A stretch of DNA of 64,000 nt from positions 1,178,001 to 1,242,000 of the forward strand of contig NZ_JAHSTY010000001.1 in the NCBI RefSeq assembly GCF_019145355.1, in the 5' to 3' direction. The stretch's first letter is position 1; every line of letters begins with the position of its first letter. Source of the DNA: Pseudomonas azadiae (GTDB lineage Bacteria; Pseudomonadota; Gammaproteobacteria; Pseudomonadales; Pseudomonadaceae). The position numbers and the translations under genes are program-made. Under the pieces are notes generated by a model that had not been told where the DNA came from, searched no databases, and saw nothing but the letters and a program-made list of their open reading frames with translations. Below are positions 39,002 through 47,435 of this stretch, one piece after another.

Positions 39002-39401
39002 GATTTACGGCTCCCGGACTGACTTGACCGCAGGCCGAACACACGTTGCCCCTGAATGCCGAGGCATGGCCCCCTGCCCTGACCGCACAGGTGAAGCGGT
39101 ACCCTTGGCCGTAAATCGTCTTGATAAACCCCTTGTCGACGCCAAGGTACTTGCGCAGCGAGTAAATACAGCGCGTCAACGACTCTTCGGCGACCTCTCC
39201 TTGCGGCCACGCCAACTCCAGCAAGCGATCCTTGGTCATCAACGTTCCACCGCAAAGCAGCAGCTGCCGCAGCACCTGCCGTTCCTTAGGCGGTAACTGA
39301 ACATCCGAATCCTCGCCGATCAGGCGGCCATCGTCGTGCAGGATCCAATGCCCAAAAAAGAGGGAAGTCGTCGTCCCTCCATCATCCATGACGGCCATCA
39401 T
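38994..39401 (-). CDS. OmpR/HilA-type winged-helix regulator
   Basis: About 135 residues. Only a C-terminal-type winged helix is present: LPPKERQVLRQLLLCGGTLM, then RLLELAWP, EESLTRCIYSLRKYLG and the wing KTIYGQGYRFTC. It has neither a phosphoreceiver domain nor the tetratricopeptide region of HilA, so the DNA-binding part stands alone, followed by a short Cys-containing tail. It overlaps the transglycosylase gene by 8 bp. The start could be the second of two adjacent ATGs, which has GAGGT at better spacing. It is likely to regulate the neighbouring secretion remnants. Confidence 0.85.
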   Translation of the reverse strand: MMAVMDDGGTTTSLFFGHWILHDDGRLIGEDSDVQLPPKERQVLRQLLLCGGTLMTKDRLLELAWPQGEVAEESLTRCIYSLRKYLGVDKGFIKTIYGQGYRFTCAVRAGGHASAFRGNVCSACGQVSPGAVNRG

Positions 39402-39548
39402 TACCTCGGTACCCGCCTACTGACATTAAAATCCTCATTCGCATCGCGTGGTTCATGCGCACCACTATAAGAAAGCTGCCTCATGCCTCACGCTAGGAAA
39501 AATCTGATACATCCAGCGACTTCCGACTCAGCGCCGTCAGGTATTTCG

Positions 39549-39773
39549 CTATTCGCCTCCCCCCGGCAGCCACGCCTGATACACCTCATGCAGCTCAACC
39601 CCCAACCGGTCCTCCAACTGCACCAGTTCGCCCAAGGCCAATAATTTCCCGTTCACCCGAACTTCCACGCAATGAATGACCTGCGGCGTCAACGGCAACA
39701 CCTTTCCGGGCGCGAAGGCTGCCAGGCGCCTGCGGCTGATCAGTTGTTCCTGTAGAAGAATTTCCAGATGCAT
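39549..39773 (-). CDS. SpoA-domain protein, type III C-ring (SctQ C-terminal) type
   Basis: 74 residues. The sequence LTPQVIHCVEVRVNGKLLALGELVQLEDRLGVELHEV matches a FliN/YscQ SpoA (SPOA2) domain. In type III systems this domain is the C-terminal part of SctQ, or a separate short product of about this size (HrcQb, SpaO-S) that builds the cytoplasmic sorting platform. It starts 14 bp after the secretin stop on the same strand. No N-terminal SctQ part, ATPase or export gate is present, so this is either a remnant or a stand-alone piece. Confidence 0.82.
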   Translation of the reverse strand: MHLEILLQEQLISRRRLAAFAPGKVLPLTPQVIHCVEVRVNGKLLALGELVQLEDRLGVELHEVYQAWLPGGGE

Positions 39774-39787
39774 GGGTAACGCCTTAT

Positions 39788-41227
39788 TTACGGTGGGAGA
39801 TCGCGTTTCGGGCGTACAAACGCACGTTGCACTTGTTCATATTGCGTAGCCGTCAAGGGAGGCGGCTCTGTGCCCTGCCCCTTCAACTCGCTGCCCACGG
39901 CTCTGGCCTGAATCACAAACAGACGCACCTGAGGCGCAGGTCCAGCCCCCCGCACGTCAGGCCCCCGTGGAAACGCGCCCAGCCATAGGCGTCTACCCTG
40001 AGGTACACGTACCACGCTGTTGACGCCGACTCGTCCCACCGCCGCATTTTTTTCGCGGCGCCTCGCCTCAGTCAGTTGGCGACCTTCTTCAACCTCAAGG
40101 CGCATCTCGACCTGGTTAGCCTCGACAAAACGCGGCAGTACGCTGACCTGGGTGCCATAACGCAGCGGTTTCCAGTCGGTCTGGTCGCCTCCGGGCGGTG
40201 GAAGATAGAACGTGTGGTTATCCTGAAAAACCGCCGGCACATTTTCTTGGGTGAGAATCACCGGCAAGGTCGTCACTCGTGCGCGTCGACGGCGTTCCAA
40301 AGCGCCGATTCTGGCCATCAGGTGGCTGTCATCCAGCGGGGCAAGGACTCGCGTAGTCGACACCTGCGTATCCCCGTCCAGGCCGAGTTTTTTCAGTTCG
40401 TCGCGCTCTACATCCACCAACCACAACGAAACCTCGATTGCGCGTTTGGGTATGTCGAGTTCCGCCACCAGTTTCTGGATGAAACTCACCTGGGCCGGCC
40501 TGCCCTTGATCAGCAGGCTGTTGCTATCCGGGTAGGCGATCACGCCAAGGTTTTTGTCGGTCAGCAACCCCTTGTGCTCACTGGCCAGCAGAGTTTCGAT
40601 CATCGAGGCCATCCCGGGGACGGTCACCGGGCTGTCGCGTGTGCCGTACTGACGGTCCGCCACGTCGGTGTTGAGCACCTGGACGACACCGAATGCCTGC
40701 GCCCCCAGCCGCAAGTCGGCCCTCTGCCGGTCCATCAACTGGGCCAGGCGCAGCACCTGGTCGACATAGTTCGGCGGGCCGGACACGTAGAATGTTCGCC
40801 CTGCACTTTCACGCAGCGGATAGCGTGACTCATCGAGGCCCGAGCGGCGCATGAGGGCGCGCAGCCTGTCGACAGATATATGCCGCAAGGTCACCGCCGA
40901 GCTTTTCGCCTCGCTCGCGTCATACACATAAAGCGCTTGACCGTCGCTGTACCAGATCAACCCTTGTTGCAGAGCGAGCGTCTCGAGGGCCAGTTGCGGC
41001 GTATCGAAGTCGAGCGCTGCGGTGAGTCGCTTGCGTGCCACTTCGCGACTGACAACGATGGCCAAGCCCAAGGGTTGCGAGAGGGCGGTAAACACGGTGT
41101 GCAGGCTTTCCTCCCGTGCCTGGTAGAGGTTGCCCTCGCCAAGCGCACTTTGCGACACCAACGCGGCAAACAGTGCGGCAAAGAAAAGCCTGAGGCAGCG
41201 CATCGTTGCAAGCAAGTCGGCATACAC
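39788..41227 (-). CDS. type III secretion outer-membrane secretin (SctC/InvG type)
   Basis: About 479 residues from a GTG at 41227 with AGGAAA seven bases upstream; an ATG at 41203 is also possible. A signal peptide (MRCLRLFFAALFAALVSQSALG) is followed by N0/N1 domains (SLHTVFTALSQPLGLAIVVS; YPLRESAGRTFYVSGPPNYV), an N3 domain (VIAYPDSNSLLIKGRPAQV) and a secretin barrel with VTTLPVILTQENVPAVFQDN. It is shorter than InvG (~560) or YscC (~600) as I recall them. The pore it would form needs a type III base that this window does not encode. The much longer upstream frame is antisense to nasS and spurious. Confidence 0.88.
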   Translation of the reverse strand: MYADLLATMRCLRLFFAALFAALVSQSALGEGNLYQAREESLHTVFTALSQPLGLAIVVSREVARKRLTAALDFDTPQLALETLALQQGLIWYSDGQALYVYDASEAKSSAVTLRHISVDRLRALMRRSGLDESRYPLRESAGRTFYVSGPPNYVDQVLRLAQLMDRQRADLRLGAQAFGVVQVLNTDVADRQYGTRDSPVTVPGMASMIETLLASEHKGLLTDKNLGVIAYPDSNSLLIKGRPAQVSFIQKLVAELDIPKRAIEVSLWLVDVERDELKKLGLDGDTQVSTTRVLAPLDDSHLMARIGALERRRRARVTTLPVILTQENVPAVFQDNHTFYLPPPGGDQTDWKPLRYGTQVSVLPRFVEANQVEMRLEVEEGRQLTEARRREKNAAVGRVGVNSVVRVPQGRRLWLGAFPRGPDVRGAGPAPQVRLFVIQARAVGSELKGQGTEPPPLTATQYEQVQRAFVRPKRDLPP

Positions 41228-41332
41228 CGTGGAGTTTCCTGGGCGGTTGGGCGTTGAGAGTGCGGCCATACTGAAAGGCCGTTCGGTTTCAATCTTGATG
41301 GAAAGTTGACGGCAACGCGGCCTACCCGTGCG

Positions 41333-41349
41333 TGGCATGTGCCTTGCTA
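41333..41349 (+). promoter_or_regulatory. sigma-54 promoter of the nas locus
   Basis: TGGCATGTGCCTTGCTA matches the -24/-12 consensus, with GG and GC exactly ten bases apart. It lies about 130 bp before nasS. NtrC-dependent sigma-54 control is usual for nitrate assimilation. Confidence 0.65.
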
Positions 41350-41476
41350 TGGACTCTGTATCAGAGCACGTGCCAACGGCGGCGCGAGCTACGGACAAAG
41401 GCGTCGTTACCCGCATTGGCCTATAGCGCCATCTGAGGAAACGACGCTTTTTTTTGGAAAGAAAAGGTAGGTGTTG

Positions 41477-42703
41477 ATGAACGATTCGGTTGGCAGCAGC
41501 CCGATGAACGACCCGCTGGCTTGGGTCAACGGCAGTGATGCCCCGGAAAAGAGCGGCCTGGACCTTGGCTTCATGGCCTTGAGCGATTGCGCCTCGATGG
41601 TGGTGGCCGCCACCCAGGGCTTCGCGCAGCCCTACGGACTGACCTTGAACCTCAAGCGCCAATCGTCCTGGGCCAACCTGCGCGATAAACTGGTCAGTGG
41701 TGAACTGGACGCCGCCCACAGCCTGTATGGGCTGATCTATGCCGTGCACCTGGGCATCGGCGGCGTCGCGCCCATCGACATGGCCGTCCTGATGGGGCTC
41801 AACCAGAATGGCCAGAGCATCAACCTGTCCCACGGTTTGCAACAACAAGGGGTGGTCACTCCTGAGGCACTGGACCGCCACGTGCACCAAAGCCGAACAA
41901 AACTGACCTTCGCCCAGACCTTTCCCACAGGTACCCACGCCATGTGGCTGTATTACTGGCTGGCAAGCCAAGGTATCCACCCGTTGCAGGATGTGGACAG
42001 CGTGGTGGTCCCGCCGCCGCAAATGGTTGCGCACCTGCAAGCCGGACGCATCGACGGGTTTTGCGTCGGCGAACCCTGGAGCGCCAGCGCAGTGCAGCAA
42101 AACCAGGGGTTTACCTTGGCGACGACCCAGGCGATCTGGCCGAACCATCCAGAGAAGGTACTCGGCTGCACCCAGGCGTTCGTGGACCAGTACCCCAACA
42201 CCGCGCGGATACTGGTGATGGCCATTCTGGAAGCCAGTCGGTTTATCGAGCAAAGCACCGAAAACCGCCGCTCCACCGCGCAGTTGCTCAGTGGCCGTGA
42301 GTACCTCGACGCGCCGCTCGACTGCATCGAGCCGCGCCTGCTGGGCGCCTACGACGATGGGCTGGGCAATCAGTGGCAGGACCCTCACGCCCTGCGTTTT
42401 TTCGCCGATGGCAAGGTGAACCTGCCCTACTTGTCTGACGGCATGTGGTTCATGACCCAATTCCGGCGCTGGGGGCTTTTGCGCGAAGACCCGGACTATC
42501 TTGCCGTTGCGCGCCAGGTGCAGCAATTGGCGCTGTATCGCCAGGCAGCCGATGCGCTGGGTATCCCAGCCACAGATCAGGATATGCGCAGCAGCCAGTT
42601 GATCGACGGCAAGACCTGGGACGGTTCCGACCCTGCCGGTTATGCCCGCAGCTTCCGCCTGCACGCCCTGGCCGCAACTACCCACCGCCAAGCTTCGCGC
42701 TGA
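41477..42703 (+). CDS. nasS: nitrate sensor NasS (NrtA-like, cytoplasmic)
   Basis: 408 residues with no signal peptide. The protein matches the NrtA/NasS ligand-binding family (LDLGFMALSDCASMVVAATQ, QTFPTGTHAMWLYYWLASQG, FCVGEPWSASAVQQNQGF). In the NasS/NasT system of Azotobacter, Paracoccus and Pseudomonas, NasS holds NasT inactive until nitrate or nitrite is bound. The ATG at 41477 is preferred over the in-frame GTG at 41471. It has a sigma-54 promoter upstream and nasT directly behind. Confidence 0.93.
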   Translation: MNDSVGSSPMNDPLAWVNGSDAPEKSGLDLGFMALSDCASMVVAATQGFAQPYGLTLNLKRQSSWANLRDKLVSGELDAAHSLYGLIYAVHLGIGGVAPIDMAVLMGLNQNGQSINLSHGLQQQGVVTPEALDRHVHQSRTKLTFAQTFPTGTHAMWLYYWLASQGIHPLQDVDSVVVPPPQMVAHLQAGRIDGFCVGEPWSASAVQQNQGFTLATTQAIWPNHPEKVLGCTQAFVDQYPNTARILVMAILEASRFIEQSTENRRSTAQLLSGREYLDAPLDCIEPRLLGAYDDGLGNQWQDPHALRFFADGKVNLPYLSDGMWFMTQFRRWGLLREDPDYLAVARQVQQLALYRQAADALGIPATDQDMRSSQLIDGKTWDGSDPAGYARSFRLHALAATTHRQASR

Positions 42704-42716
42704 CAGGAGGACTTCC

Positions 42717-43292
42717 ATGCTGCGAATCCTGCTGATCAATGATACCCCGCGCAAGGTCGGGCGCCTGCGCACGGCGCTGGTCGAAGCGGGCTTTGACGTG
42801 ATCGATGAGTCCGGCTTGATCATCGACCTGCCGGCACGCGTCGAAACGGTGCGCCCGGACGTGATCCTGATCGATACCGAGTCACCGGGGCGCGATGTGA
42901 TGGAGCAAGTGGTCCTGGTCAGCCGTGACCGACCCCGGCCCATCGTAATGTTCACCGATGAGCATGACCCGGACGTGATGCGCCAAGCGATCAAATCCGG
43001 AGTCAGCGCCTACATCGTCGAAGGCATCCAGGCCCAGCGCCTGCAACCGATCCTGGATGTGGCCATGGCCCGCTTCGAAAGCGACCAGGCCCTGCGCGCC
43101 CAGCTTCAGGCGCGAGACCAGCAATTGGCCGAGCGCAAGCGCATCGAGTTGGCCAAGGGCATGCTGATGAAAATGAAAGCCTGCAATGAAGAAGAGGCCT
43201 ACACCCTGATGCGCCGCCAGGCCATGAGCCGCCAGCAGAAACTGATTCAGGTGGCGGAGCAGATTATCGCCATGAGCGAACTGCTTGGCTGA
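42717..43292 (+). CDS. nasT: antiterminator NasT (ANTAR domain)
   Basis: 191 residues from ATG 42717 with a perfect AGGAGG ribosome site. A receiver-like domain (MLRILLINDTPRKVGRLRTA; VILIDTESPGRD) is followed by the RNA-binding ANTAR domain (ERKRIELAKGMLMKMKACNEEEAYTLMRRQAMSRQQKL). It binds leader RNA and prevents termination when released by NasS. Its target is very likely the leader immediately downstream at 43325-43405. Confidence 0.95.
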   Translation: MLRILLINDTPRKVGRLRTALVEAGFDVIDESGLIIDLPARVETVRPDVILIDTESPGRDVMEQVVLVSRDRPRPIVMFTDEHDPDVMRQAIKSGVSAYIVEGIQAQRLQPILDVAMARFESDQALRAQLQARDQQLAERKRIELAKGMLMKMKACNEEEAYTLMRRQAMSRQQKLIQVAEQIIAMSELLG

Positions 43293-43324
43293 TGTGGCGT
43301 AGCTTTTGCTAAGTAAACCTCACA

Positions 43325-43405
43325 GGTAGCCAACGGCGGTTGCCCTCCACGACAAAGACGTCGCACACCCGGTTTGCCCTCGCGAACCCGGTGGCGGCGT
43401 TTTTT
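43325..43405 (+). promoter_or_regulatory. NasT-responsive leader: ANTAR hairpin and intrinsic terminator
   Basis: The hairpin GGTAGCC-AACGGC-GGTTGCC (43325-43344) has a six-base loop with A at position 1 and G at position 4, the hallmark of ANTAR targets. Fifteen bases on, CGTCGC-CACC and GGTG-GCGGCG (43359-43399, with a bulged A and a mismatch) form a terminator stem running into TTTTTT (43400-43405). A clear first ANTAR hairpin upstream was not found. The whole leader lies between nasT and nasA. Confidence 0.75.
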
Positions 43406-43470
43406 CGTTTTGGCCCCAGTCAGTGGGGCCCCAAGGCTTTCTTACAAGACCCCAACCGTTGAGGTGCGTG

Positions 43471-44682
43471 ATGAAATCAAGCTTCTGGAAATCCGGGCAC
43501 ACCCCGACCCTGTTTGCCGCGTTCCTGTATTTCGACCTGAGCTTCATGGTCTGGTACCTGCTGGGGCCGCTGGCGATTCAAATCGCCGCCGATCTGCACT
43601 TGACCACCCAGCAGCGCGGGTTGATGGTCGCGACGCCCATCCTCGCCGGTGCGATATTGCGCTTCCTGATGGGCATGCTGGCCGACAAGCTGTCGCCCAA
43701 GACCGCTGGGCTGATCGGCCAGGTGATCGTGATTTGTGCGCTGTTCGGCGCCTGGAAACTGGGGATTCACACTTACGAGCAAGCCTTGCTGCTGGGCCTG
43801 TTCCTCGGCATGGCCGGCGCATCGTTCGCCGTCGCGCTGCCGCTGGCATCCCAGTGGTACCCGGCCGAACACCAGGGCAAGGCGATGGGCATCGCCGGCG
43901 CGGGGAACTCCGGCACCGTGTTCGCCGCGTTGCTGGCGCCTGTATTGGCGGCCGCATTCGGTTGGAGCAACGTGTTCGGCTTTGCGCTGATCCCACTGGT
44001 GCTGACCCTGATCGTGTTTGCCTGGCTGGCGCGCAATGCCCCTGAACGGCCAAAAGCCAAATCCATGGCCGACTATTTCAAAGCCTTGGGCGACCGTGAC
44101 AGCTGGTGGTTCATGCTCTTCTACAGCGTGACCTTCGGCGGCTTCATCGGCCTGGCGAGCGCCCTGCCCGGTTACTTCAACGACCAGTACGGCCTGAGCC
44201 CGGTGACCGCCGGTTATTACACCGCCGCCTGTGTGTTCGGCGGCAGCCTGATGCGTCCCTTGGGCGGCGCGCTGGCGGACCGCTTTGGTGGAATCCGTAC
44301 CTTGCTGGGCATGTACAGCGTGGCAGCGATCTGCATCGCGGCGGTGGGTTTCAACTTGCCGAGTTCATACGCCGCGCTGGCCTTGTTCGTCTGCACCATG
44401 CTAGGCCTGGGGGCCGGGAATGGCGCGGTATTCCAACTGGTGCCCCAGCGTTTCCGTCGCGAAATCGGCGTGATGACCGGCCTGATCGGCATGGCCGGCG
44501 GTATTGGCGGCTTCGCCCTGGCGGCGGGCATGGGTGCGATCAAGCAAAGCACCGGCAGCTATCAAATGGCGCTCTGGCTGTTTGCCAGCCTTTGTGTGCT
44601 GGCCTGGTTCGGCCTGCATGGCGTGAAGCGCCGCTGGAGAACCACCTGGGGCTCGGCTGCCGTGACGGCTGCGCGGGTCTGA
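43471..44682 (+). CDS. nasA: nitrate/nitrite MFS transporter
   Basis: 403 residues, twelve membrane segments. The NarK/NasA nitrate signatures are visible: AGAGNSGTVFAALLAPVL in the first half and GLGAGNGAVFQLVPQRF in the second. It takes up nitrate for assimilation. A ribosome site GAGGTG precedes ATG 43471. Expression should depend on NasT antitermination in the leader. Its stop overlaps the next start (ATGA). Confidence 0.95.
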   Translation: MKSSFWKSGHTPTLFAAFLYFDLSFMVWYLLGPLAIQIAADLHLTTQQRGLMVATPILAGAILRFLMGMLADKLSPKTAGLIGQVIVICALFGAWKLGIHTYEQALLLGLFLGMAGASFAVALPLASQWYPAEHQGKAMGIAGAGNSGTVFAALLAPVLAAAFGWSNVFGFALIPLVLTLIVFAWLARNAPERPKAKSMADYFKALGDRDSWWFMLFYSVTFGGFIGLASALPGYFNDQYGLSPVTAGYYTAACVFGGSLMRPLGGALADRFGGIRTLLGMYSVAAICIAAVGFNLPSSYAALALFVCTMLGLGAGNGAVFQLVPQRFRREIGVMTGLIGMAGGIGGFALAAGMGAIKQSTGSYQMALWLFASLCVLAWFGLHGVKRRWRTTWGSAAVTAARV

Positions 44683-46352
44683 TGAGCCTGCAACTGAGCG
44701 CCGCCCAGGCCAGCGCCATCGGGCCGCGCACGGAAAACCAGGACGCGCTGCGGGTCGTCACACCCGTGGCCGAACTGGCGGCGAGCAAAGGTTATCTGTG
44801 CGCCATGGCGGACGGCGTGAGCCAGTGCGCCGACGGTGGCCTGGCTGCGCGCTCGACCTTGCAGGCCCTGGCCCTGGATTACTACGCCACGCCGCAAACC
44901 TGGGGCGTGGCCCAGGCCCTGGAACGTTTGCTGCTGGCACAAAATCGCTGGCTGCAGGCCAATGGCGGTGGCCAACCGTTGCTCACTACCCTTAGCGCGC
45001 TGGTGTTTCGTGGCCAGCGTTTTACCCTGGCGCATGTCGGCGATTGCCGTGCCTATCGCTGGTTCGACGACCAATTGCAGCGCATCAGTGAAGACCACGT
45101 GTGGGAGCAACCGGGCATGCAGCATGTGCTCAAGCGCGCCCTCGGCCTGGATCAGCACTTGGTGGTGGATTTTCTTGATGGCCAATTACGCGAAGGCGAA
45201 TGTTTCCTGCTGCTCAGTGACGGTGTGTGGGCGACCCTTGGCGACCACAGCATCCGTGGGATTTTGCGCGAACAAACGGACTTGGCGCTGGCGGTCAACA
45301 CGCTGGTAAGCGCCGCACACCTGGCCGGCAGCCAGGACAATGCCAGCGCCCTGCTCATACGCGTCGACATGCTTGGCGCCGCCACGCTCGGCGATGCCTT
45401 GGTGCAGCTGCAACAATGGCCGTTGCCACCGCTGCTCAAAGCCGGGCAACACTTTGAAGGCTGGCAGGTGGAAAGCGTTCTGGCGCAAAGCCGGCAGTCG
45501 TTGCTGTACCGGGTGCGGGATGCCCAGCAGCAGCCTTGGCTGCTGAAAACCCTGCCGTTGAGCCACGACGACGACCGCGAAGCCGGCCAGGCATTGCTGT
45601 CGGAGGAATGGTTTCTACGCCGGGTTGCCGGGCGGGCGTTTCCTGAAGTGCATGTCGGCAGCGGTCGCCAGCATTTGTACTACGTGATGCGTGAGTATGC
45701 CGGCCAGACCCTGGCCGAACTGTTCGAGCGCGAAGGCCCGTTGTCCCTGGCGCAATGGCAGTCGGTGGCCGAACGCTTGCTAAGGGCGGTGGGCATGCTG
45801 CACCGGCGGCAGATCCTGCACCGCGATATCAAGCCGGAAAACCTGTTGCTGGGCGACGATGGCGAATTGCGGGTGCTGGATTTCGGCCTGGCGTACTGCC
45901 CAGGCCTGTCGCAGGACCACGATCATGAGCTGCCGGGCACGCCAAGCTTTATCGCACCTGAGGCATTCAATGGCGACCGACCTACGGCCCAACAGGATTT
46001 ATATAGCGTCGGCGTCACCCTGTATTACCTGCTGACCGGCCATTACCCCTACGGTGAAATCGAAGCCTTCCAACGGCCAAGGTTCACCCAGCCCGTCAGC
46101 GCCAGCCGTTACCGCCCCGATCTGCCAGACTGGCTGCCCCTCAGCCTGGAGCGCGCCGTGGCCGCGCAGCCTGGGCATCGCTATGAGACCGCCGAAGAAT
46201 GGCTGCTTGTGCTTGAACAGGCTGACCGGCAGGAGCTGAGCGTGCGCCCCAGGCCGCTGCTGGAGCGTGAACCCCTGAAGGTCTGGCGCGCGCTGGGGTT
46301 GATCTCGATGCTGATCAACCTGGTGCTGTTGTATTCACTTTTTCACAGCTGA
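44682..46352 (+). CDS. fused PP2C phosphatase and Ser/Thr protein kinase
   Basis: 556 residues. Residues ~1-235 form a PP2C phosphatase (SAIGPRTENQDALRV, AMADGVSQCADGG, HVGDCRAYRW, LLLSDGVW, GSQDNASALLIRV). Residues ~265-520 form a Hanks-type kinase (HRDIKPENLLL near 380, VLDFGLAY, GTPSFIAPEAFNGD). A C-terminal membrane helix (ALGLISMLINLVLLYSLF) anchors it. It overlaps nasA by four bases. The same fusion sits in the nitrate locus of P. aeruginosa as I recall it, between nasA and nirB; its substrates are unknown to me. Confidence 0.94.
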   Translation: MSLQLSAAQASAIGPRTENQDALRVVTPVAELAASKGYLCAMADGVSQCADGGLAARSTLQALALDYYATPQTWGVAQALERLLLAQNRWLQANGGGQPLLTTLSALVFRGQRFTLAHVGDCRAYRWFDDQLQRISEDHVWEQPGMQHVLKRALGLDQHLVVDFLDGQLREGECFLLLSDGVWATLGDHSIRGILREQTDLALAVNTLVSAAHLAGSQDNASALLIRVDMLGAATLGDALVQLQQWPLPPLLKAGQHFEGWQVESVLAQSRQSLLYRVRDAQQQPWLLKTLPLSHDDDREAGQALLSEEWFLRRVAGRAFPEVHVGSGRQHLYYVMREYAGQTLAELFEREGPLSLAQWQSVAERLLRAVGMLHRRQILHRDIKPENLLLGDDGELRVLDFGLAYCPGLSQDHDHELPGTPSFIAPEAFNGDRPTAQQDLYSVGVTLYYLLTGHYPYGEIEAFQRPRFTQPVSASRYRPDLPDWLPLSLERAVAAQPGHRYETAEEWLLVLEQADRQELSVRPRPLLEREPLKVWRALGLISMLINLVLLYSLFHS

Positions 46353-46378
46353 CGTCATCCCTGGACAAGGAAAAACCC

Positions 46379-47122
46379 ATGAACGCAAAAGTCTGGCTGG
46401 TAGGTGCAGGTCCTGGCGACCCGGAGCTGCTGACCCTCAAGGCTGTACGCGCCCTGCGCGAAGCCGACGTGGTGCTGATCGACGACCTGGTCAACCCGGC
46501 TGTGCTGGAACACTGCGTTGAAGCGCGGGTGATCACCGTGGGAAAACGCGGCGGCTGTCGCTCGACCCCGCAGGATTTTATCCACCGCTTGATGCTGCGG
46601 TATGCGCGCCAGGGCAAGTGCGTGGTGCGCCTCAAAGGCGGGGACCCGTGCATTTTCGGACGCGGTGGCGAAGAAGCCCTGTGGTTGCGTGAACGCGGCG
46701 TCGAGGTGGAGTTGGTCAACGGGATTACCGCAGGGCTGGCGGGGGCTACTAATTGCGCTGTGCCACTGACCCTGCGCGGGGTAAGTCGTGGCGTGACGCT
46801 GGTCACGGCGCATACCCAGGACGATAGCAGCCTGAATTGGCGCGCCTTGGCAGAGGGCGGGACGACCCTGGTGGTGTACATGGGCGTGGCGAAACTGGAG
46901 GAAATTCGCCAGCAATTGCTGGACGGCGGGATGGCGGCGGACATGCCGGTAGCCATGATCGAAAATGCGTCGTTGCCCCAGCAGAGGGAATGCCGTAGCG
47001 AACTGTCGCGCCTGTACGAAGATGCGCAGGCGTTTGCCTTGAAAAGCCCGGCCATCCTGGTGATCGGCCGCGTCGCCGCGCCTGGACAAGTCGCCTGCCT
47101 GGCGCAAGCCGCCAGCGCCTGA
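46379..47122 (+). CDS. cobA: uroporphyrinogen-III C-methyltransferase
   Basis: 247 residues of the SUMT family: WLVGAGPGDPELLTLKAVRA, VVRLKGGDPCIFGRGGEEA and the SAM-binding GITAGLAGATNCAVPLTLRG. It makes precorrin-2 from uroporphyrinogen III for sirohaem, the cofactor of NirB, and also for B12. It starts 26 bp after the kinase gene. In PAO1, as I recall it, nirB, nirD and nasC lie between these two genes; here they do not. Confidence 0.95.
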   Translation: MNAKVWLVGAGPGDPELLTLKAVRALREADVVLIDDLVNPAVLEHCVEARVITVGKRGGCRSTPQDFIHRLMLRYARQGKCVVRLKGGDPCIFGRGGEEALWLRERGVEVELVNGITAGLAGATNCAVPLTLRGVSRGVTLVTAHTQDDSSLNWRALAEGGTTLVVYMGVAKLEEIRQQLLDGGMAADMPVAMIENASLPQQRECRSELSRLYEDAQAFALKSPAILVIGRVAAPGQVACLAQAASA

Positions 47123-47145
47123 GGCACAAATATCTACACAACTCT

Positions 47146-47292
47146 GTAGTGAGCGGGCTTGCCCCGCGCTGGGTGGCGAAGCCGCCCCAGTAAAGACACC
47201 GCCGAGTTCCAGATAAAACCGAGTCGCCTGGTTTGGGGCGGCTTCGCCACCCAGCGCGGGCGGTGCGACGATTCGACAAGCCCGCTCACTAC
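47146..47292. repeat. REPIN, GTAGTGAGCGGGC class, copy 3, with insert
   Basis: Same arms as copies 1 and 2, but the right arm carries about 16 extra bases (CGGTGCGACGATTCGA) between GCGCGGG and CAAGCCCGCTC. Its centre differs from the other copies (GTAAAGACACCGCCGAGTTC). A degenerate single REP follows at about 47303-47323. The whole lies between cobA and oprF. Confidence 0.92.
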
Positions 47293-47390
47293 AAATGCTC
47301 CTGCATCGCAGGCAAGCCAGCGCCGGCAGATAAGCCGATCGGCGCAATGCCACACCGATCAATGCATGCACCTGAGGCAAATTGCAGACG

Positions 47391-47422
47391 AAAAAAAGCC
47401 CGGCCTGAGCCGGGCTTTTTTC
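47391..47422. terminator. oprF terminator
   Basis: AAAAAAAGCCCGGC and GCCGGGCTTTTTT around CTGA, with a U-tract on either strand. It ends oprF on the minus strand. Confidence 0.93.
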
Positions 47423-47435
47423 TACTACTCAGTAA

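Noticed and set aside
41228..42994. ~590-residue N-terminal extension of the secretin frame
   Set aside because: It is antisense to nasS and nasT, which are certain genes; the secretin signal peptide marks the true start.
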